Part shown: positions 40,444 to 49,520 of the stretch, one piece after another
Numbering within the stretch: position 1 is the first letter of the stretch
Layout: each line of letters begins with the position of its first letter
Source of the DNA: Rhodoblastus sp963727035
GTDB lineage: Bacteria > Pseudomonadota > Alphaproteobacteria > Rhizobiales > Beijerinckiaceae
Length of the DNA stretch: 64,000 bases
Direction of reading: 5' to 3'
Assembly: GCA_963727035.1 (NCBI GenBank)
Contig: CAVSEY010000029.1
Coordinates: forward strand, 248,001 to 312,000
Notes under the pieces: generated by a model
What the model was told of the DNA's origin: nothing
The model's input: the letters and a program-made list of their open reading frames with translations, nothing else
Database searches by the model: none
Position numbers and translations under genes: made by a program

Positions 40444-42289
40444 TCACAACTCCAGATAGAGCTTGCCGCCCTTTTCCAGAAATTCCGCGCTCTTTTCCGC
40501 CATACCCTTTTCGGCCAGCGCGGCGGCTTCGACGCGCAGATCCTGCGTGATCTTCATCGAGCAGAATTTCGGCCCGCACATCGAGCAGAAATGCGCGACC
40601 TTGTGCGCCTCCTTGGGCAGGGTCTCGTCGTGATATTTCAGGGCGGTCTCGGGATCGAGGCCGATGTGGAACTGGTCCTGCCAGCGGAAGTCGAAGCGCG
40701 CGCGGCTCATGGCGTCGTCGCGCAGTCGCGCGCCGGGATGGCCCTTGGCGAGGTCGGCGGCATGGGCGGCGATGCGATAGGTGATGACGCCGGTCTTGAC
40801 GTCGTCGCGGTCAGGCAGGCCGAGATGCTCCTTCGGCGTGACATAGCAAAGCATGGCGGTGCCGAACCAGCCGATCATCGCCGCGCCTATGCCTGAAGTG
40901 ATATGGTCATAGCCCGGCGCGATGTCGGTGGTCAGCGGGCCGAGCGTATAGAAGGGCGCCTCGCCGCATTCGCGCAATTGCTTGTCCATGTTCTCCTTGA
41001 TCTTGTGCATCGGCACATGGCCGGGACCCTCGATCATCACCTGGCAGCCCTTGTCCCAGGCGATCTTGGTCAGTTCGCCGAGCGTCTCCAGTTCCGCGAA
41101 CTGGGCGGCGTCATTGGCGTCGGCGATCGAGCCGGGGCGCAATCCGTCGCCGAGCGAGAACGAGACGTCATATTTGCGCATGATGTCGCAAATCTCGTCG
41201 AAGCGCTCGTAGAGGAAGCTTTCCTTGTGTTTCGACAGGCACCAACGCGCCATGATCGAGCCGCCGCGCGAAACGATGCCGGTGACGCGCTTCGCGGTCA
41301 GCGGCACATAGCCGAGGCGCACGCCGGCATGGATGGTGAAATAATCGACGCCCTGTTCGGCCTGTTCGATCAGCGTGTCCTTGAACACTTCCCAGTCGAG
41401 TTTGAGGGCGTCGCCGCCGACCTTTTCCAGCGCCTGATAGATCGGCACGGTGCCGATCGGAACCGGCGAATTGCGCAGGATCCAGTCGCGGATATTGTGG
41501 ATGTTGCGTCCCGTCGAGAGGTCCATCACCGTGTCCGCGCCCCAGCGGATCGACCAGACCATCTTTTCCACTTCCTCGGCGACCGAGGAAGTGACGGCGC
41601 TGTTGCCGATATTGGAATTGACCTTCACCAGGAAATTCCGGCCGATGATCATCGGCTCCAGTTCGGTGTGGTTGATATTGGCGGGAATGATCGCTTTTCC
41701 ACGCGCGATCTGCTGGCGCACGAATTCGGGCGTCACGAAATCGGGGATTTCCGCGCCAAAGCTCTCGCCGTCCTTGAGGCGCTCGGCGGCGCCTTCGAGC
41801 GCGACCTCGCGGCCGAGGTTTTCGCGATGCGCGACATAGATCATCTCCTCGGTGATGATCCCGGCGCGGGCGAATTCATATTGCGTGACGCAATCCGCCG
41901 TCGCGCCCACGGCGCAAGGTTCGTTGGGCAGGGCAGGGCGAGACCAGGGCGTCGCCCGAGACATGGCCATTGTCCTCAGGCGCCACCGCGCGGCCTTGAT
42001 AGCTTTCCAGCCCGGAGCGTGCGGCGACCCAGCTTTCGCGTATTTGGGGCAGGCCGGCGGAAAGATCGATATGCGGACTGGCCTCGGTATAGGGGCCGGA
42101 GGGGTCGTAGACGCGCAAAGCCGCCTCTCGGCACGACGGATCAAGCGCGATTTCGCGCACCGGCACGCGCATGTCCGGCGCGCAGGCCGGCGAGACATAG
42201 AGCTTGCGCGAGCCGGGGATCGGGCCGGAAGTGACGCTTTCCGGCCTGCCGGCGGAAGTTTTCTGTCCGGTTTTGGAATGGACGTTCAT
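40444..42289 (-). CDS. thiC: Phosphomethylpyrimidine synthase ThiC, one frameshift
   Basis: Radical-SAM enzyme that rearranges aminoimidazole ribotide to the HMP-phosphate moiety of thiamine. The C-terminal cluster motif C-x2-C-x4-C is in FCSMCGPKFCSM. Other hallmarks: NINHTELEPMIIGRNFLVKV, NSNIGNSAVTSSVAEEVEKM, DLSTGRNIHNIRDWILRNSP, GIVSRGGSIMARWCL, MIEGPGHVPMHKIKENM and GPLTTDIAPGYDHI. A one-base frame change near 41945 (ALVSP, then LPNEPCAVGATADCVTQYEF) must be restored; the protein is then about 614 residues, normal. ATG 42289 has GGGAG 8 bases before. A TPP riboswitch lies 50 bases upstream. Confidence 0.93.
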
Positions 42290-42339
42290 CGCGCGCTCCC
42301 GTGCTTGCAAGATTGTTCCGCAAGAAAGAGACGCGGCCC

Positions 42340-42424
42340 GGCCGCCCGCCTTCCCTGCGCTGGCATTATCCAGATCAGGTCGATGGGTATGTTCTCAGCC
42401 GCCGCTCGAAGGACAGCACCCCAT
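42340..42424 (-). ncRNA. TPP riboswitch (THI element)
   Basis: On the minus strand the leader of thiC contains the conserved THI-box order: GGGGTGCT near the 5' end, CTGAGA (42398-42393), ACCC (42387-42384), GACCTGATCTGGATAATGCC (42382-42363), and AGCGCAGGGAAG at the end. It is 50 bases before the thiC start, so TPP binding most likely occludes the ribosome site or stops transcription of thiC. Confidence 0.93.
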
Positions 42425-42562
42425 GGCTCGAAGGCGAAAAGCTAACAGGGAAGGGGCGCCCGCGCAAGCTGAGCGGAAGGAGGCGCAATGCCTCGCAGAG
42501 AATCCTCGGCCCCGGCCCCACCAAAAGATTGCCGAAAAGGGCGCCGCGCGCTATCGAAAGCC

Positions 42563-43888
42563 ATGGTGCAGATCAAGTCCCATCCGCCGGTGGCTTTCGT
42601 CAACGCCCGCCTGATCGATCCCGAAAGCGGGGCCGAGACGCGCGGCGGCGTTCTGGTCGACGAGGGGCGGATCAAGGATTTCGGCGCGGGCGTCACCGGC
42701 GGCGCGCTGCCCGCCGAGGTCGCGCTGATCGAATGCGGCGGCGATGTCGTCTGTCCCGGCCTGATCGACCTGCGCGCCTTTGTCGGCGAGCCGGGCGCCG
42801 AACATCGCGAAACCATCGCCACCGCCACCGCCGCCGCCGCGGCCGGCGGCGTCACCACTCTGGTCGCCAGTCCCGAAACCCATCCTCCGGTCGACGACCC
42901 CGCCGTGGTCGATTTCCTGAAACGCCGCGCGCGCGATCACGGCCGGGTGCGCGTGCTGCCCAGCGCCGCGATCTCCAAGGCGCTGGAGGGCCAGGAAATC
43001 TCGGAATTCGGCCTGTTGCGCGAGGCCGGCGCGGTGGCCTTCACCGACGGCTCGCGCTCGATCCGCAACAGCCAGACCCTGCGCCGCGCCATGACTTACG
43101 CGCGGGATTTCGACGCGCTGATCGTGCATTTCCCCGAAGACCGCGACCTCGCCGGCTCGGGCGTGATGAACGCCGGCGAACTGGCGACAAGGCTCGGCCT
43201 GTCCGGCGTGCCGCGCGAGGCCGAGGCGATTGCGCTCGACCGCGACATCCGTCTGGCGCGCATGACCGGCGCGCGCTATTGCGCCGCGCCGATTTCCACC
43301 ACCCTGGCGCTCGACGTCATCGCCAAGGCCAAGGCGGAAGGTCTCGACGTTTCCTGCGGCGTCACCATCAACCATCTGACGCTGAACGAGAACGACATCG
43401 GCTCCTACCGCACCTTCCTGAAACTCAAGCCGCCGCTGCGGCGCGAGGAGGAGCGGCTGGCTCTGGTCGAGGCGGTCGCCAGCGGCCTGATCGACGTGAT
43501 TTTCTCCGACCATAATCCGCAGGATGTCGAGACCAAGCGCCTGCCCTTCGGCGAGGCCGATTTCGGCGCCGTGGGCCTGGAAACCCTGCTCGCCGCAGGG
43601 CTGCGGCTGGTTCACGCCGGCCATCTGCCGCTGGCCAATCTGCTGCGCGCCATGACCACCTGTCCCGCCGATATCTTGCGGCTGGAGCAGGGGCGGCTGA
43701 AACGCGGCGCGCCGGCCGATCTGATCCGCTTCGACCCCGACGAGCCCTTCGTGCTCAACAAGGACGACCTGCGCTCGCGCTGCAAGAACACGCCCTTCGA
43801 CGAGGCGAAATTGCAGGGCGTGGTCAAGGCGACCATGGTCGCCGGCAAGGTCGTCTATCGCGTCGCCGCGCCGATGGAGCGCGCATGA
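42563..43888 (+). CDS. Dihydroorotase-like protein lacking metal-ligand residues
   Basis: A 441-residue amidohydrolase-fold protein of the PyrC/PyrX group. Overall similarity is clear (GGDVVCPGLIDLRAFVGEPG, GGVTTLVASPETHPPVDDPA, SDHNPQDVETKRLPFGEADF, GLETLLAAGL). The zinc motif D-x-H-x-H-x-R-E-P-G is replaced: H71, H73 and R75 are R, F and G. The His of the HCED motif and of the later strand are also missing (VHFPEDRD, YCAAPISTT), although D316 of DHNP is kept. It is therefore probably a non-catalytic dihydroorotase paralogue of the kind that partners aspartate transcarbamoylase. No pyrB is adjacent; thiC lies upstream, plsY downstream (ATGA overlap). Confidence 0.88.
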   Translation: MVQIKSHPPVAFVNARLIDPESGAETRGGVLVDEGRIKDFGAGVTGGALPAEVALIECGGDVVCPGLIDLRAFVGEPGAEHRETIATATAAAAAGGVTTLVASPETHPPVDDPAVVDFLKRRARDHGRVRVLPSAAISKALEGQEISEFGLLREAGAVAFTDGSRSIRNSQTLRRAMTYARDFDALIVHFPEDRDLAGSGVMNAGELATRLGLSGVPREAEAIALDRDIRLARMTGARYCAAPISTTLALDVIAKAKAEGLDVSCGVTINHLTLNENDIGSYRTFLKLKPPLRREEERLALVEAVASGLIDVIFSDHNPQDVETKRLPFGEADFGAVGLETLLAAGLRLVHAGHLPLANLLRAMTTCPADILRLEQGRLKRGAPADLIRFDPDEPFVLNKDDLRSRCKNTPFDEAKLQGVVKATMVAGKVVYRVAAPMERA

Positions 43889-44478
43889 TCGCGCTTCCGC
43901 TTCTTCTCGCCTCCGTCGCCTTCGGCTATGCGCTCGGCTCGATTCCCTTCGGCCTGCTGCTGACCAAAGCGGCGGGGCTGGGCGACGTGCGCGCGATCGG
44001 CTCCGGCAATATCGGCGCGACCAATGTGCTGCGCGCCGGGCGCAAGGACATCGCCGCCGCAACTTTGCTGCTCGACGCGCTGAAGGGGACGGCGGCGGTG
44101 CTGGTCATGGCCCGTTTCGCGCCCGGGGCGGGGGCCATTGCGGGTTTTGCCGCCTTCCTCGGCCATATTTTCCCGGTCTGGCTGAATTTCAAGGGCGGCA
44201 AGGGCGTCGCGACCTTTTTGGGCTGCCTGTTCGGCTTCGCCTGGCCGGCAGGCCTCGCCTTCATCGCGATCTGGCTCTCGGTCGCGTTCCTGTCGCGCAC
44301 TTCGTCGCTGTCGGCGCTGGTCGCCAGCGCCTTGTCGCCCATCGTGCTGTGGCTTCTCGGCCTGCCCGCTGACGCCGCGCTGCTTGCGGTCATGACCGTG
44401 ATCCTGTGGCTCAAGCACAAGGACAATATCGCCCGGCTGCGCGCGGGGACCGAGGGCAAGATCGGACAGAAGAAATGA
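43885..44478 (+). CDS. plsY: Glycerol-3-phosphate acyltransferase PlsY
   Basis: Inner-membrane enzyme that acylates glycerol 3-phosphate with acyl-phosphate to start phospholipid synthesis. The 197-residue protein has five or so membrane helices and the three PlsY motifs: GSIPFGLLLTK with GSGNIGATNVLRAGRK, GHIFPVWLNFKGGKGVATFL and the C-terminal LKHKDNIARLRAGTEGKIG. It overlaps the dihydroorotase-like gene (43885-43888) and dprA (44475-44478), so the three genes are coupled. Confidence 0.95.
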   Translation: MIALPLLLASVAFGYALGSIPFGLLLTKAAGLGDVRAIGSGNIGATNVLRAGRKDIAAATLLLDALKGTAAVLVMARFAPGAGAIAGFAAFLGHIFPVWLNFKGGKGVATFLGCLFGFAWPAGLAFIAIWLSVAFLSRTSSLSALVASALSPIVLWLLGLPADAALLAVMTVILWLKHKDNIARLRAGTEGKIGQKK

Positions 44479-45734
44479 AGGCGAGGCGGCTCGCCGACGA
44501 GGAAAAGCTCGACTGGCTGCAACTCATCCGGTGCGAGAATATCGGCCCTCGCACCTTCCGCGCCCTCATGCGGCGCTATGGCGACGCCGGCGCGGCCCTG
44601 CGGGCGCTTCCCGACCTGATTCGCCAGGGCAGGGGCCGTCCAGTGAAGCTCGCCTCGCGCGAAAGCGCCTTGCGCGAATGGGAGCAGGCGCAAAAGTTTT
44701 CCGCGCGGTTCGTCGCTTTGCCCGAACCCGATTATCCGCCAGGCCTGCGCGCCATCGATTCGCCCCCGCCGCTGATCGCCGTTCGCGGCGACATGGAGCT
44801 CTTGCGCAAGCCGATGGTGGCGCTGGTCGGCTCGCGCAATGCGTCCGCCGCGGGCCTCGCCATGACCGAAAGGCTCGCTTTGGGCTTGGGCGTGGCGGGC
44901 TATGTCGTGGTTTCCGGCCTTGCGCGCGGCATCGACGGCGCGGCGCATAAGGCTTCACTCGCGAGCGGCGCCGTCGGCGTGCTGGCGGGCGGGCTCGACC
45001 GGCCCTATCCGCCGGAAAATCTGGCCTTGCTGGAGCAGATGGCCGAGCGCGGCGCGGTGATCGCGGAAATGCCTTTCGGCTACGAGCCGCGCGGCCGCGA
45101 TTTCCCTCGCCGCAACCGCATCGTTTCCGGCCTGTCGCTGGCGACGGTGGTGGTCGAGGCGGCGCGGCGCTCGGGCTCGCTGATCACCGCGCGTTTTGCC
45201 CAGGAGCAGGGCCGCGAGGTTTTCGCCGTGCCCGGCTCGCCGCTCGATCCACGCGCGGAAGGAACCAACGACCTGATTCGCGACGGCGCGCTGCTCTGCG
45301 CGCGCGCGCAGGACGTCATCGACGCGGTCGCGCCTTTGGCCGCGCGCGGCGCCACGGGTTACGACTTGCTGTTCGAGCCGGAGCCCGCGCCCTATGACGG
45401 GAAGCTGTGGGAGGAATGGGACTGGGCGGAAGCCCGAGAACCAGTCGCCCATGCACCGGTCGCCCAAAAGCCAGTCGGCCACGCGCCGGTCGCGCCTTCC
45501 GCCGTCGAGGACGAGCATGTCGCGTCGGACGAGCCTCGTTCGCCCGAAACAGGAGATGAGGAAGGCGCGCGGGAAAAAATCATGCGCCTGCTCGGGCCGG
45601 CGCCGGTCGCCGTGGATGATCTCGCCCGCGCCTGCGACCGTTCGATCGGGGACATAAGGTTCGCGTTGCAGGAGCTGGAGATCGAGGGCCGGATCGAGCG
45701 CCAGGGCGGCGACCGCGTGGCGCTGATCGGGTGA
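44475..45734 (+). CDS. dprA: DNA-processing protein DprA (Smf)
   Basis: Loads RecA on incoming single-stranded DNA during natural transformation; it is also kept in species not known to be competent. The 419-residue protein has a SAM-like N-terminus (ENIGPRTFRALMRRYGDAGA), the Rossmann core (MVALVGSRNASAAGLAMTER, VSGLARGIDGAAHKASL, GVLAGGLDRPYPPENLALLE, RNRIVSGLSLATVVVEAA, GSLITARFAQEQGREVFAVP) and a C-terminal winged helix. A linker at about 315-345 contains repeated APVA/HAPVAQ units. The start overlaps the plsY stop. Confidence 0.95.
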   Translation: MKARRLADEEKLDWLQLIRCENIGPRTFRALMRRYGDAGAALRALPDLIRQGRGRPVKLASRESALREWEQAQKFSARFVALPEPDYPPGLRAIDSPPPLIAVRGDMELLRKPMVALVGSRNASAAGLAMTERLALGLGVAGYVVVSGLARGIDGAAHKASLASGAVGVLAGGLDRPYPPENLALLEQMAERGAVIAEMPFGYEPRGRDFPRRNRIVSGLSLATVVVEAARRSGSLITARFAQEQGREVFAVPGSPLDPRAEGTNDLIRDGALLCARAQDVIDAVAPLAARGATGYDLLFEPEPAPYDGKLWEEWDWAEAREPVAHAPVAQKPVGHAPVAPSAVEDEHVASDEPRSPETGDEEGAREKIMRLLGPAPVAVDDLARACDRSIGDIRFALQELEIEGRIERQGGDRVALIG

Positions 45735-46043
45735 TCAGGCGCCTTCGTCGAGGCCCTCGCCGTGTCGCGCCTGCAATTCTGCTTCGACATGGGCCATGTC
45801 GAGCAGGTAATTGAGGAGGTCGAGCCTGGCCTCGCGCGCCATCGCAGCGAGGGACGCGACCATTTCGGCGATATAGCGGGCGGTTTCTTCCGTGGAAACG
45901 GCCGGGGACAGGGCGTCCTCCTCCTCGACGTCGCCATCGCCATAGAAGAAATCTTCTACCGCCGCGTCCTCGGCGGGATTTTCGGGCGAATATCGCGTCG
46001 CGCCGGATTCTGCGGATGTTGTTTGCTTCGAGCTTTTCGCCAT
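45735..46043 (-). CDS. Conserved acidic hypothetical protein
   Basis: A 102-residue acidic protein (MAKSSKQTTSAESGATRYSP, then FFYGDGDVEEEDALSPAVS). Its second half is helical: ETARYIAEMVASLAAMAREA and DLLNYLLDMAHVEAELQAR. I recognise no domain. It converges with dprA, sharing no bases. The start at 46043 gives a normal-looking N-terminus; the reading to 46139 has no ribosome site. Confidence 0.6.
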   Translation of the reverse strand: MAKSSKQTTSAESGATRYSPENPAEDAAVEDFFYGDGDVEEEDALSPAVSTEETARYIAEMVASLAAMAREARLDLLNYLLDMAHVEAELQARHGEGLDEGA

Positions 46044-46298
46044 GGGGTTTCTGGGACCTTCACATCCTGCGCCTCCAACGCCCAGCGGATGGCGCAACAT
46101 GGAGAAAGCTAGCCTCCAAGCCATCCGAATGGCAACCAAAAGTTGCGACCGCGCGTGACGATTCCTGCCGCCGCCGGTCCATCGGCCCGCGGGCCGTTCA
46201 TTGAGGAGAAAGGCGATGAGGCAACCGCCAAATCAGCGCATGTGCGCCCGATGCTTATACTGGGCGAGAACACCTTCGCTGTCCGCCAATTCGGCGTC

Positions 46299-46787
46299 TC
46301 ATCCGAGCCAATTGAGACGGTCCAGCGCGCCTTGCAGGATATAGGCCGCCGCCATCCGGTCCACAACTTCCGCGCGTGTTTTACGCGAGACGTCCTGGGC
46401 GATCAGTTCGCGGGTGACCGCGGCGGTCGAGAGCCGCTCGTCCCAGAACACGAAAGGACGCCGCGCCAAGGGCGCGACTTGCCTGACAAAGGCGCGGGTC
46501 GATTGCGCGCGTGGGCCTTCCGTGCCGTCCATGTTGAGCGGCAGGCCGATCACGAAAGCGGCAACCCCGTGGTTGTCGGCGAGCGCCAGCATTTTTTGGA
46601 CATCCGGCGTAAATTTGACCCGCCGGATGGTCTCCAGCGGCGTCGCGAGGCGTCGCTCGACATCGGACAAGGCGAGGCCGATGGTTTTCGTGCCCAGGTC
46701 GATCCCCATCAGCCTGTCGTTGCGGCGCAAAAGGCCGGCGAGCTCTTCCAGAATCGTGACAGCGGTGAATTTCGGCGTTTCGGTCAT
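46299..46787 (-). CDS. ruvX: Holliday junction resolvase-like RuvX (YqgF)
   Basis: A 162-residue YqgF protein with RNase H fold, implicated in 16S rRNA 5' processing and possibly Holliday junction resolution. Features: LMGIDLGTKTIGLALSD with the first catalytic Asp, VIGLPLNMDGTEGPRAQ with the conserved GLP, VFWDERLSTAAV with the DER acidic motif, and a C-terminal VVDRMAAAYILQGALD with the last Asp. In many relatives ruvX adjoins pyrB-pyrC-plsY-dprA; it does here too, on the opposite strand. Confidence 0.93.
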   Translation of the reverse strand: MTETPKFTAVTILEELAGLLRRNDRLMGIDLGTKTIGLALSDVERRLATPLETIRRVKFTPDVQKMLALADNHGVAAFVIGLPLNMDGTEGPRAQSTRAFVRQVAPLARRPFVFWDERLSTAAVTRELIAQDVSRKTRAEVVDRMAAAYILQGALDRLNWLG

Positions 46788-46857
46788 GCCTTCCGGCTAA
46801 CATGCGCCGGGACTTCACGCCAGTTGCGCACGCATGCCGGCGGCGAGGAAATGCGCG

Positions 46858-47292
46858 CTAGCTGCTCTGCTGTTCCTGAGGCTTTTTCGCGGCGTCGGAA
46901 ATCAGGGACCAGCCCGAAAAGGCCTTCCTGCCCTCCTTGAAGCCATTCTTTTCGAAATGCTCCTGGGCGGAGTCGCATTTCTTATTGCGAATGGCCTCGG
47001 CGACGTCAGGGTAGGTCTTGAGATACCAATCCGCGTCCACTTTCATCGGGCGCGGAAGCCGGTCTTCAAAATAACCCGAATTGAGATAATGTTCGCGCGC
47101 CGAAGCGAATTTTCCCTGCCTGAACGCGACGCGAACGTCGCTGTTGAATTCCAGATACCATTTTTCGTCGACTTCAACCAATTCCAGCAAGTCGCGGAGC
47201 GCCGCCCGCAGCCGATTTTCGTCGATCCTGATGAAACGGCTGTTTGCATCGCGGACGTCGCTACACAGATAACCGTATGAGATCAAGCTCAC
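46858..47292 (-). CDS. Hypothetical protein with two YL-x2-N/Y-x-DV repeats
   Basis: A 144-residue protein with two related units: WYLEFNSDVRVAFRQGKFAS followed by AREHYLNSGYFEDR, and WYLKTYPDVAEAIRNKKCDS followed by AQEHFEKNGFKEGR. Such Y-L-x-x-N-P-D-V/G-x-x-E-G-R units occur in tandem in some glycosyltransferases and surface proteins, where they may bind glycans. A short N-terminal part precedes them and a Lys/Gln/Ser tail ends the protein. No signal peptide or catalytic motif is visible. Confidence 0.6.
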   Translation of the reverse strand: MSLISYGYLCSDVRDANSRFIRIDENRLRAALRDLLELVEVDEKWYLEFNSDVRVAFRQGKFASAREHYLNSGYFEDRLPRPMKVDADWYLKTYPDVAEAIRNKKCDSAQEHFEKNGFKEGRKAFSGWSLISDAAKKPQEQQSS

Positions 47293-47437
47293 GATGCATT
47301 CTCCGCAGTATTGTCGGCACGAACTGAAGCATGGATTGCCAAAGGGCTGCCCGCCCCCCCATGCAAGCTGCAGCTTAGGTCATGCATGTTGCGAGTTCAA
47401 GTAGCGCCGCCTGTCGTCATGGCGCGATTGGGGAATG

Positions 47438-47578
47438 TCACTCCCCATCAAACGCTCCCCGGTCGATGCCGCCGCCGACCAAAATCTGGCGTTTTCCGGC
47501 ATGGTTGGCGGGGCCGACGACGCCTTCCTTCTCCATGCGCTCGACGAGGCTGGCGGCCTTGTTGTAGCCGATCGAAAA
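47438..47578 (-). pseudogene. Detached copy of the ftsK 3' end
   Basis: The minus strand encodes the last 45 residues of FtsK (from SIGYNKAASLVERMEKEG to GGIDRGAFDGE and stop), identical in protein to the end of the ftsK gene at 49521. The DNA differs at 10 positions, all synonymous third-base changes. Similarity ends sharply upstream at 47578, and no ftsK body is attached. It is the left boundary of the VapBC-HNH islet. Confidence 0.85.
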
Positions 47579-47675
47579 GGCCTGATCATGATTTTTCCGC
47601 CTCCGGCGCTGCGAGACGCTTCTTGATCTAGATTAGCGCTTGGATTATCTAGACATGGAAACAGCGAGGGCCAAA

Positions 47676-47918
47676 ATGCCATTCCATGTCCGCGATGCGG
47701 CGACCGACAAAGCGGTGCGAGAACTCGCCGCCCGAACCGGCCTCAGCCTGACTGACGCCATCCGGCGAGCGGCGGAAAATGAATTGAACCGCCTCAACCG
47801 CAAGAAACGTCCGCTCGCCGAGCGCGTCCGCGACATTCAGGCGCGGGCGCGGGCCTACGAGCCGACGGGCCTTGCCGCCGACAAGGCGTTCTATGACGAA
47901 TTTTCCGGCGACATCTGA
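47676..47918 (+). CDS. vapB: Type II antitoxin VapB (Rv0623-like)
   Basis: An 80-residue antitoxin: MPFHVRDAATDKAVRELAAR, then TGLSLTDAIRRAAENELNRL (ribbon-helix-helix), then a basic linker and the C-terminal toxin-binding tail FYDEFSGDI. ATG 47676 is used because GAGGG is 7 bases upstream; ATG 47655 is an alternative. Its TGA overlaps the vapC start by one base. It is expected to neutralise VapC and repress its own promoter. Confidence 0.9.
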   Translation: MPFHVRDAATDKAVRELAARTGLSLTDAIRRAAENELNRLNRKKRPLAERVRDIQARARAYEPTGLAADKAFYDEFSGDI

Positions 47919-48319
47919 TGTATGTCGACGCCTCGGCGATCGTCGCCATCATCGCAGCGGAGCCGGAATCCGACAGGTTGCTCAAGATCCTGGACGCCGC
48001 CGAAACCGAACGGATCACCGCGCCTGTCGCCATTTTCGAAGCGATTGCGGGCATCGCCAGAATTCGCGCCTGTCCGCTGATGGACGCACAGGCGCTGGTG
48101 CGGGATTTTCTCCGCGAGGCGGAAATCCGGGTGGTCCCAATCGACGACGCCCACGGCGAACTGGCCGTGATCGCCCTGGAGCGTTTCGGCAAAGGCCGCC
48201 ACAAGGCGGCGCTGAACATGGGGGATTGCTTCGGCTACGCCGTGGCCAAGGCGGCGAATGCGCCGATTCTTTTTATCGGCGAGGATTTTTCGAGGACGGA
48301 TTTGGTGGCGGCTGGGTGA
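47918..48319 (+). CDS. vapC: Type II toxin VapC (PIN-domain ribonuclease)
   Basis: A 133-residue PIN-domain RNase. The acidic catalytic residues are visible: Asp4 in MYVDASAIVAII, a Glu in APVAIFEAIAGI, Asp in MGDCFGYAVAKAANAPILFI and Asp/Glu in GEDFSRTDL. VapC toxins cleave tRNA or rRNA. The gene is coupled to vapB by a one-base TGATG overlap and lies inside the islet bounded by ftsK 3'-end copies. Confidence 0.92.
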   Translation: MYVDASAIVAIIAAEPESDRLLKILDAAETERITAPVAIFEAIAGIARIRACPLMDAQALVRDFLREAEIRVVPIDDAHGELAVIALERFGKGRHKAALNMGDCFGYAVAKAANAPILFIGEDFSRTDLVAAG

Positions 48320-48463
48320 TTGGTGTGATGATTTTGATAGAATGTCGAGGTTACGTTTCGACAAATCCCAGCAAGGTTTTTCCTGCCTTGCGTCCTTGTC
48401 TGAGCCCTGCTTGAATGCCCGCTTATTTCCAAGAGTTGTTATGCACTGAAGCTGGATCGCAAC

Positions 48464-49342
48464 ATGTTCGAATTAAAGACGCTTACCGATTATTCGGACG
48501 AATCTTTGATCGCGGAAATTCGGCGTGTTGCATCTGAGTTCAGGGGGGCGCGACTGACTCGACAGGAGTTCGACAAACGCTCGCGGGTTGGTTCGACCAC
48601 GCTGACCAGACGTTTTGGTTCATGGTCCAATGCTTTGGACCGGGCTGAGATCAGTGCCGAGCTCGCGCCACGCGTTAAACCACAAGTGACGCGCGCTCAA
48701 GTTCTGGCGGAAATCCACGCTTACACGAATGAGACTGGCACAACTCCAACACTTGAGGAAATTGCGGAACGCCTTGACGTGCACAGGTCAACGATATTGC
48801 ATAAATTCGGTAGATGGCCGACTCTACTTAAGGAATTAGATTTGCAGCCGGTTCCGATGGGACGGCGATATACAGACGAAGAGTGTTTCGAAAACATCGT
48901 CGAACTCTGGACGCATTATGGACGACAACCTCGTTTCCACGAATTGAATGCGCCCCCGTCGCGGGTTGGCTCGAAGGCGTATGTGCTCAGGTGGGGAGGA
49001 TGGCGAGCCGCGCTCGGTGCATTCATTAATTACATCAATGACGCTCCGTCCTTGTCCACTGACGAAACGCCCCGCGCTCTTGCGCCCGCTTCAATCTCTA
49101 CTCCGCTCGCATCCAGCTCTGAGCCGCGAAGTTTGAGCCTCGCATTGCGTTACAAGGTTCTGGCCCGAGACAGGTTCCGTTGCCAAATATGCGGACGGTC
49201 ACCCGCTAAAGACATCGGCGTCGAACTACATGTTGACCATATCATCCCGTGGTCGAAAGGAGGCAAAAATACTGAAGAAAACCTTAGAGCATTATGCTTT
49301 GATTGTAACCTCGGCAAAGGAGAGAAATGCGAGGTCGTTTAG
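48464..49342 (+). CDS. HNH endonuclease with homing-endonuclease-associated repeats
   Basis: A 292-residue nuclease. The N-terminal 190 residues hold about three HNH-associated repeats (for example VGSTTLTRRFGSWSNALDRA, RSTILHKFGRWPTLLKELD and VGSKAYVLRWGGWRAALGAF), which bind DNA. The C-terminus is an HNH domain: RFRCQICGRSP with the first Cys pair, VELHVDHIIPWSKGGKNTEE with the catalytic His, and LRALCFDCNLGKG with the second pair. GC and codon use are clearly lower than in neighbours, a sign of transfer. It sits between vapBC and the palindromic repeat, and may be part of the mobile islet or a defence nuclease. Confidence 0.85.
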   Translation: MFELKTLTDYSDESLIAEIRRVASEFRGARLTRQEFDKRSRVGSTTLTRRFGSWSNALDRAEISAELAPRVKPQVTRAQVLAEIHAYTNETGTTPTLEEIAERLDVHRSTILHKFGRWPTLLKELDLQPVPMGRRYTDEECFENIVELWTHYGRQPRFHELNAPPSRVGSKAYVLRWGGWRAALGAFINYINDAPSLSTDETPRALAPASISTPLASSSEPRSLSLALRYKVLARDRFRCQICGRSPAKDIGVELHVDHIIPWSKGGKNTEENLRALCFDCNLGKGEKCEVV

Positions 49343-49431
49343 CGGATTGCCGCTGGCGCAAAAAACGCGCCGTTGTTTAGTGTGCACTCGTTGTCGTGTC
49401 TCCACATTCGTTCCGAATCTCCTCCTTTTGC

Positions 49432-49512
49432 GTCATTGCGAGCGAAGCGAAGCAATCCATGCAGCCTTTCAACTGGTCGACAGGTGGATTGCTTCGCTTC
49501 GCTCGCAATGAC
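49432..49512. repeat. Palindromic intergenic repeat, copy 2
   Basis: Same element as at 40335-40418: left arm from GTCATTGCGAGCGAAGCGAA (49432-49459) and right arm 49485-49512 ending GCAATGAC, here almost perfectly complementary over 28 bases with a 25-base loop. It lies between the convergent HNH and ftsK genes. Confidence 0.85.
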
Positions 49513-49520
49513 GGGGACTC

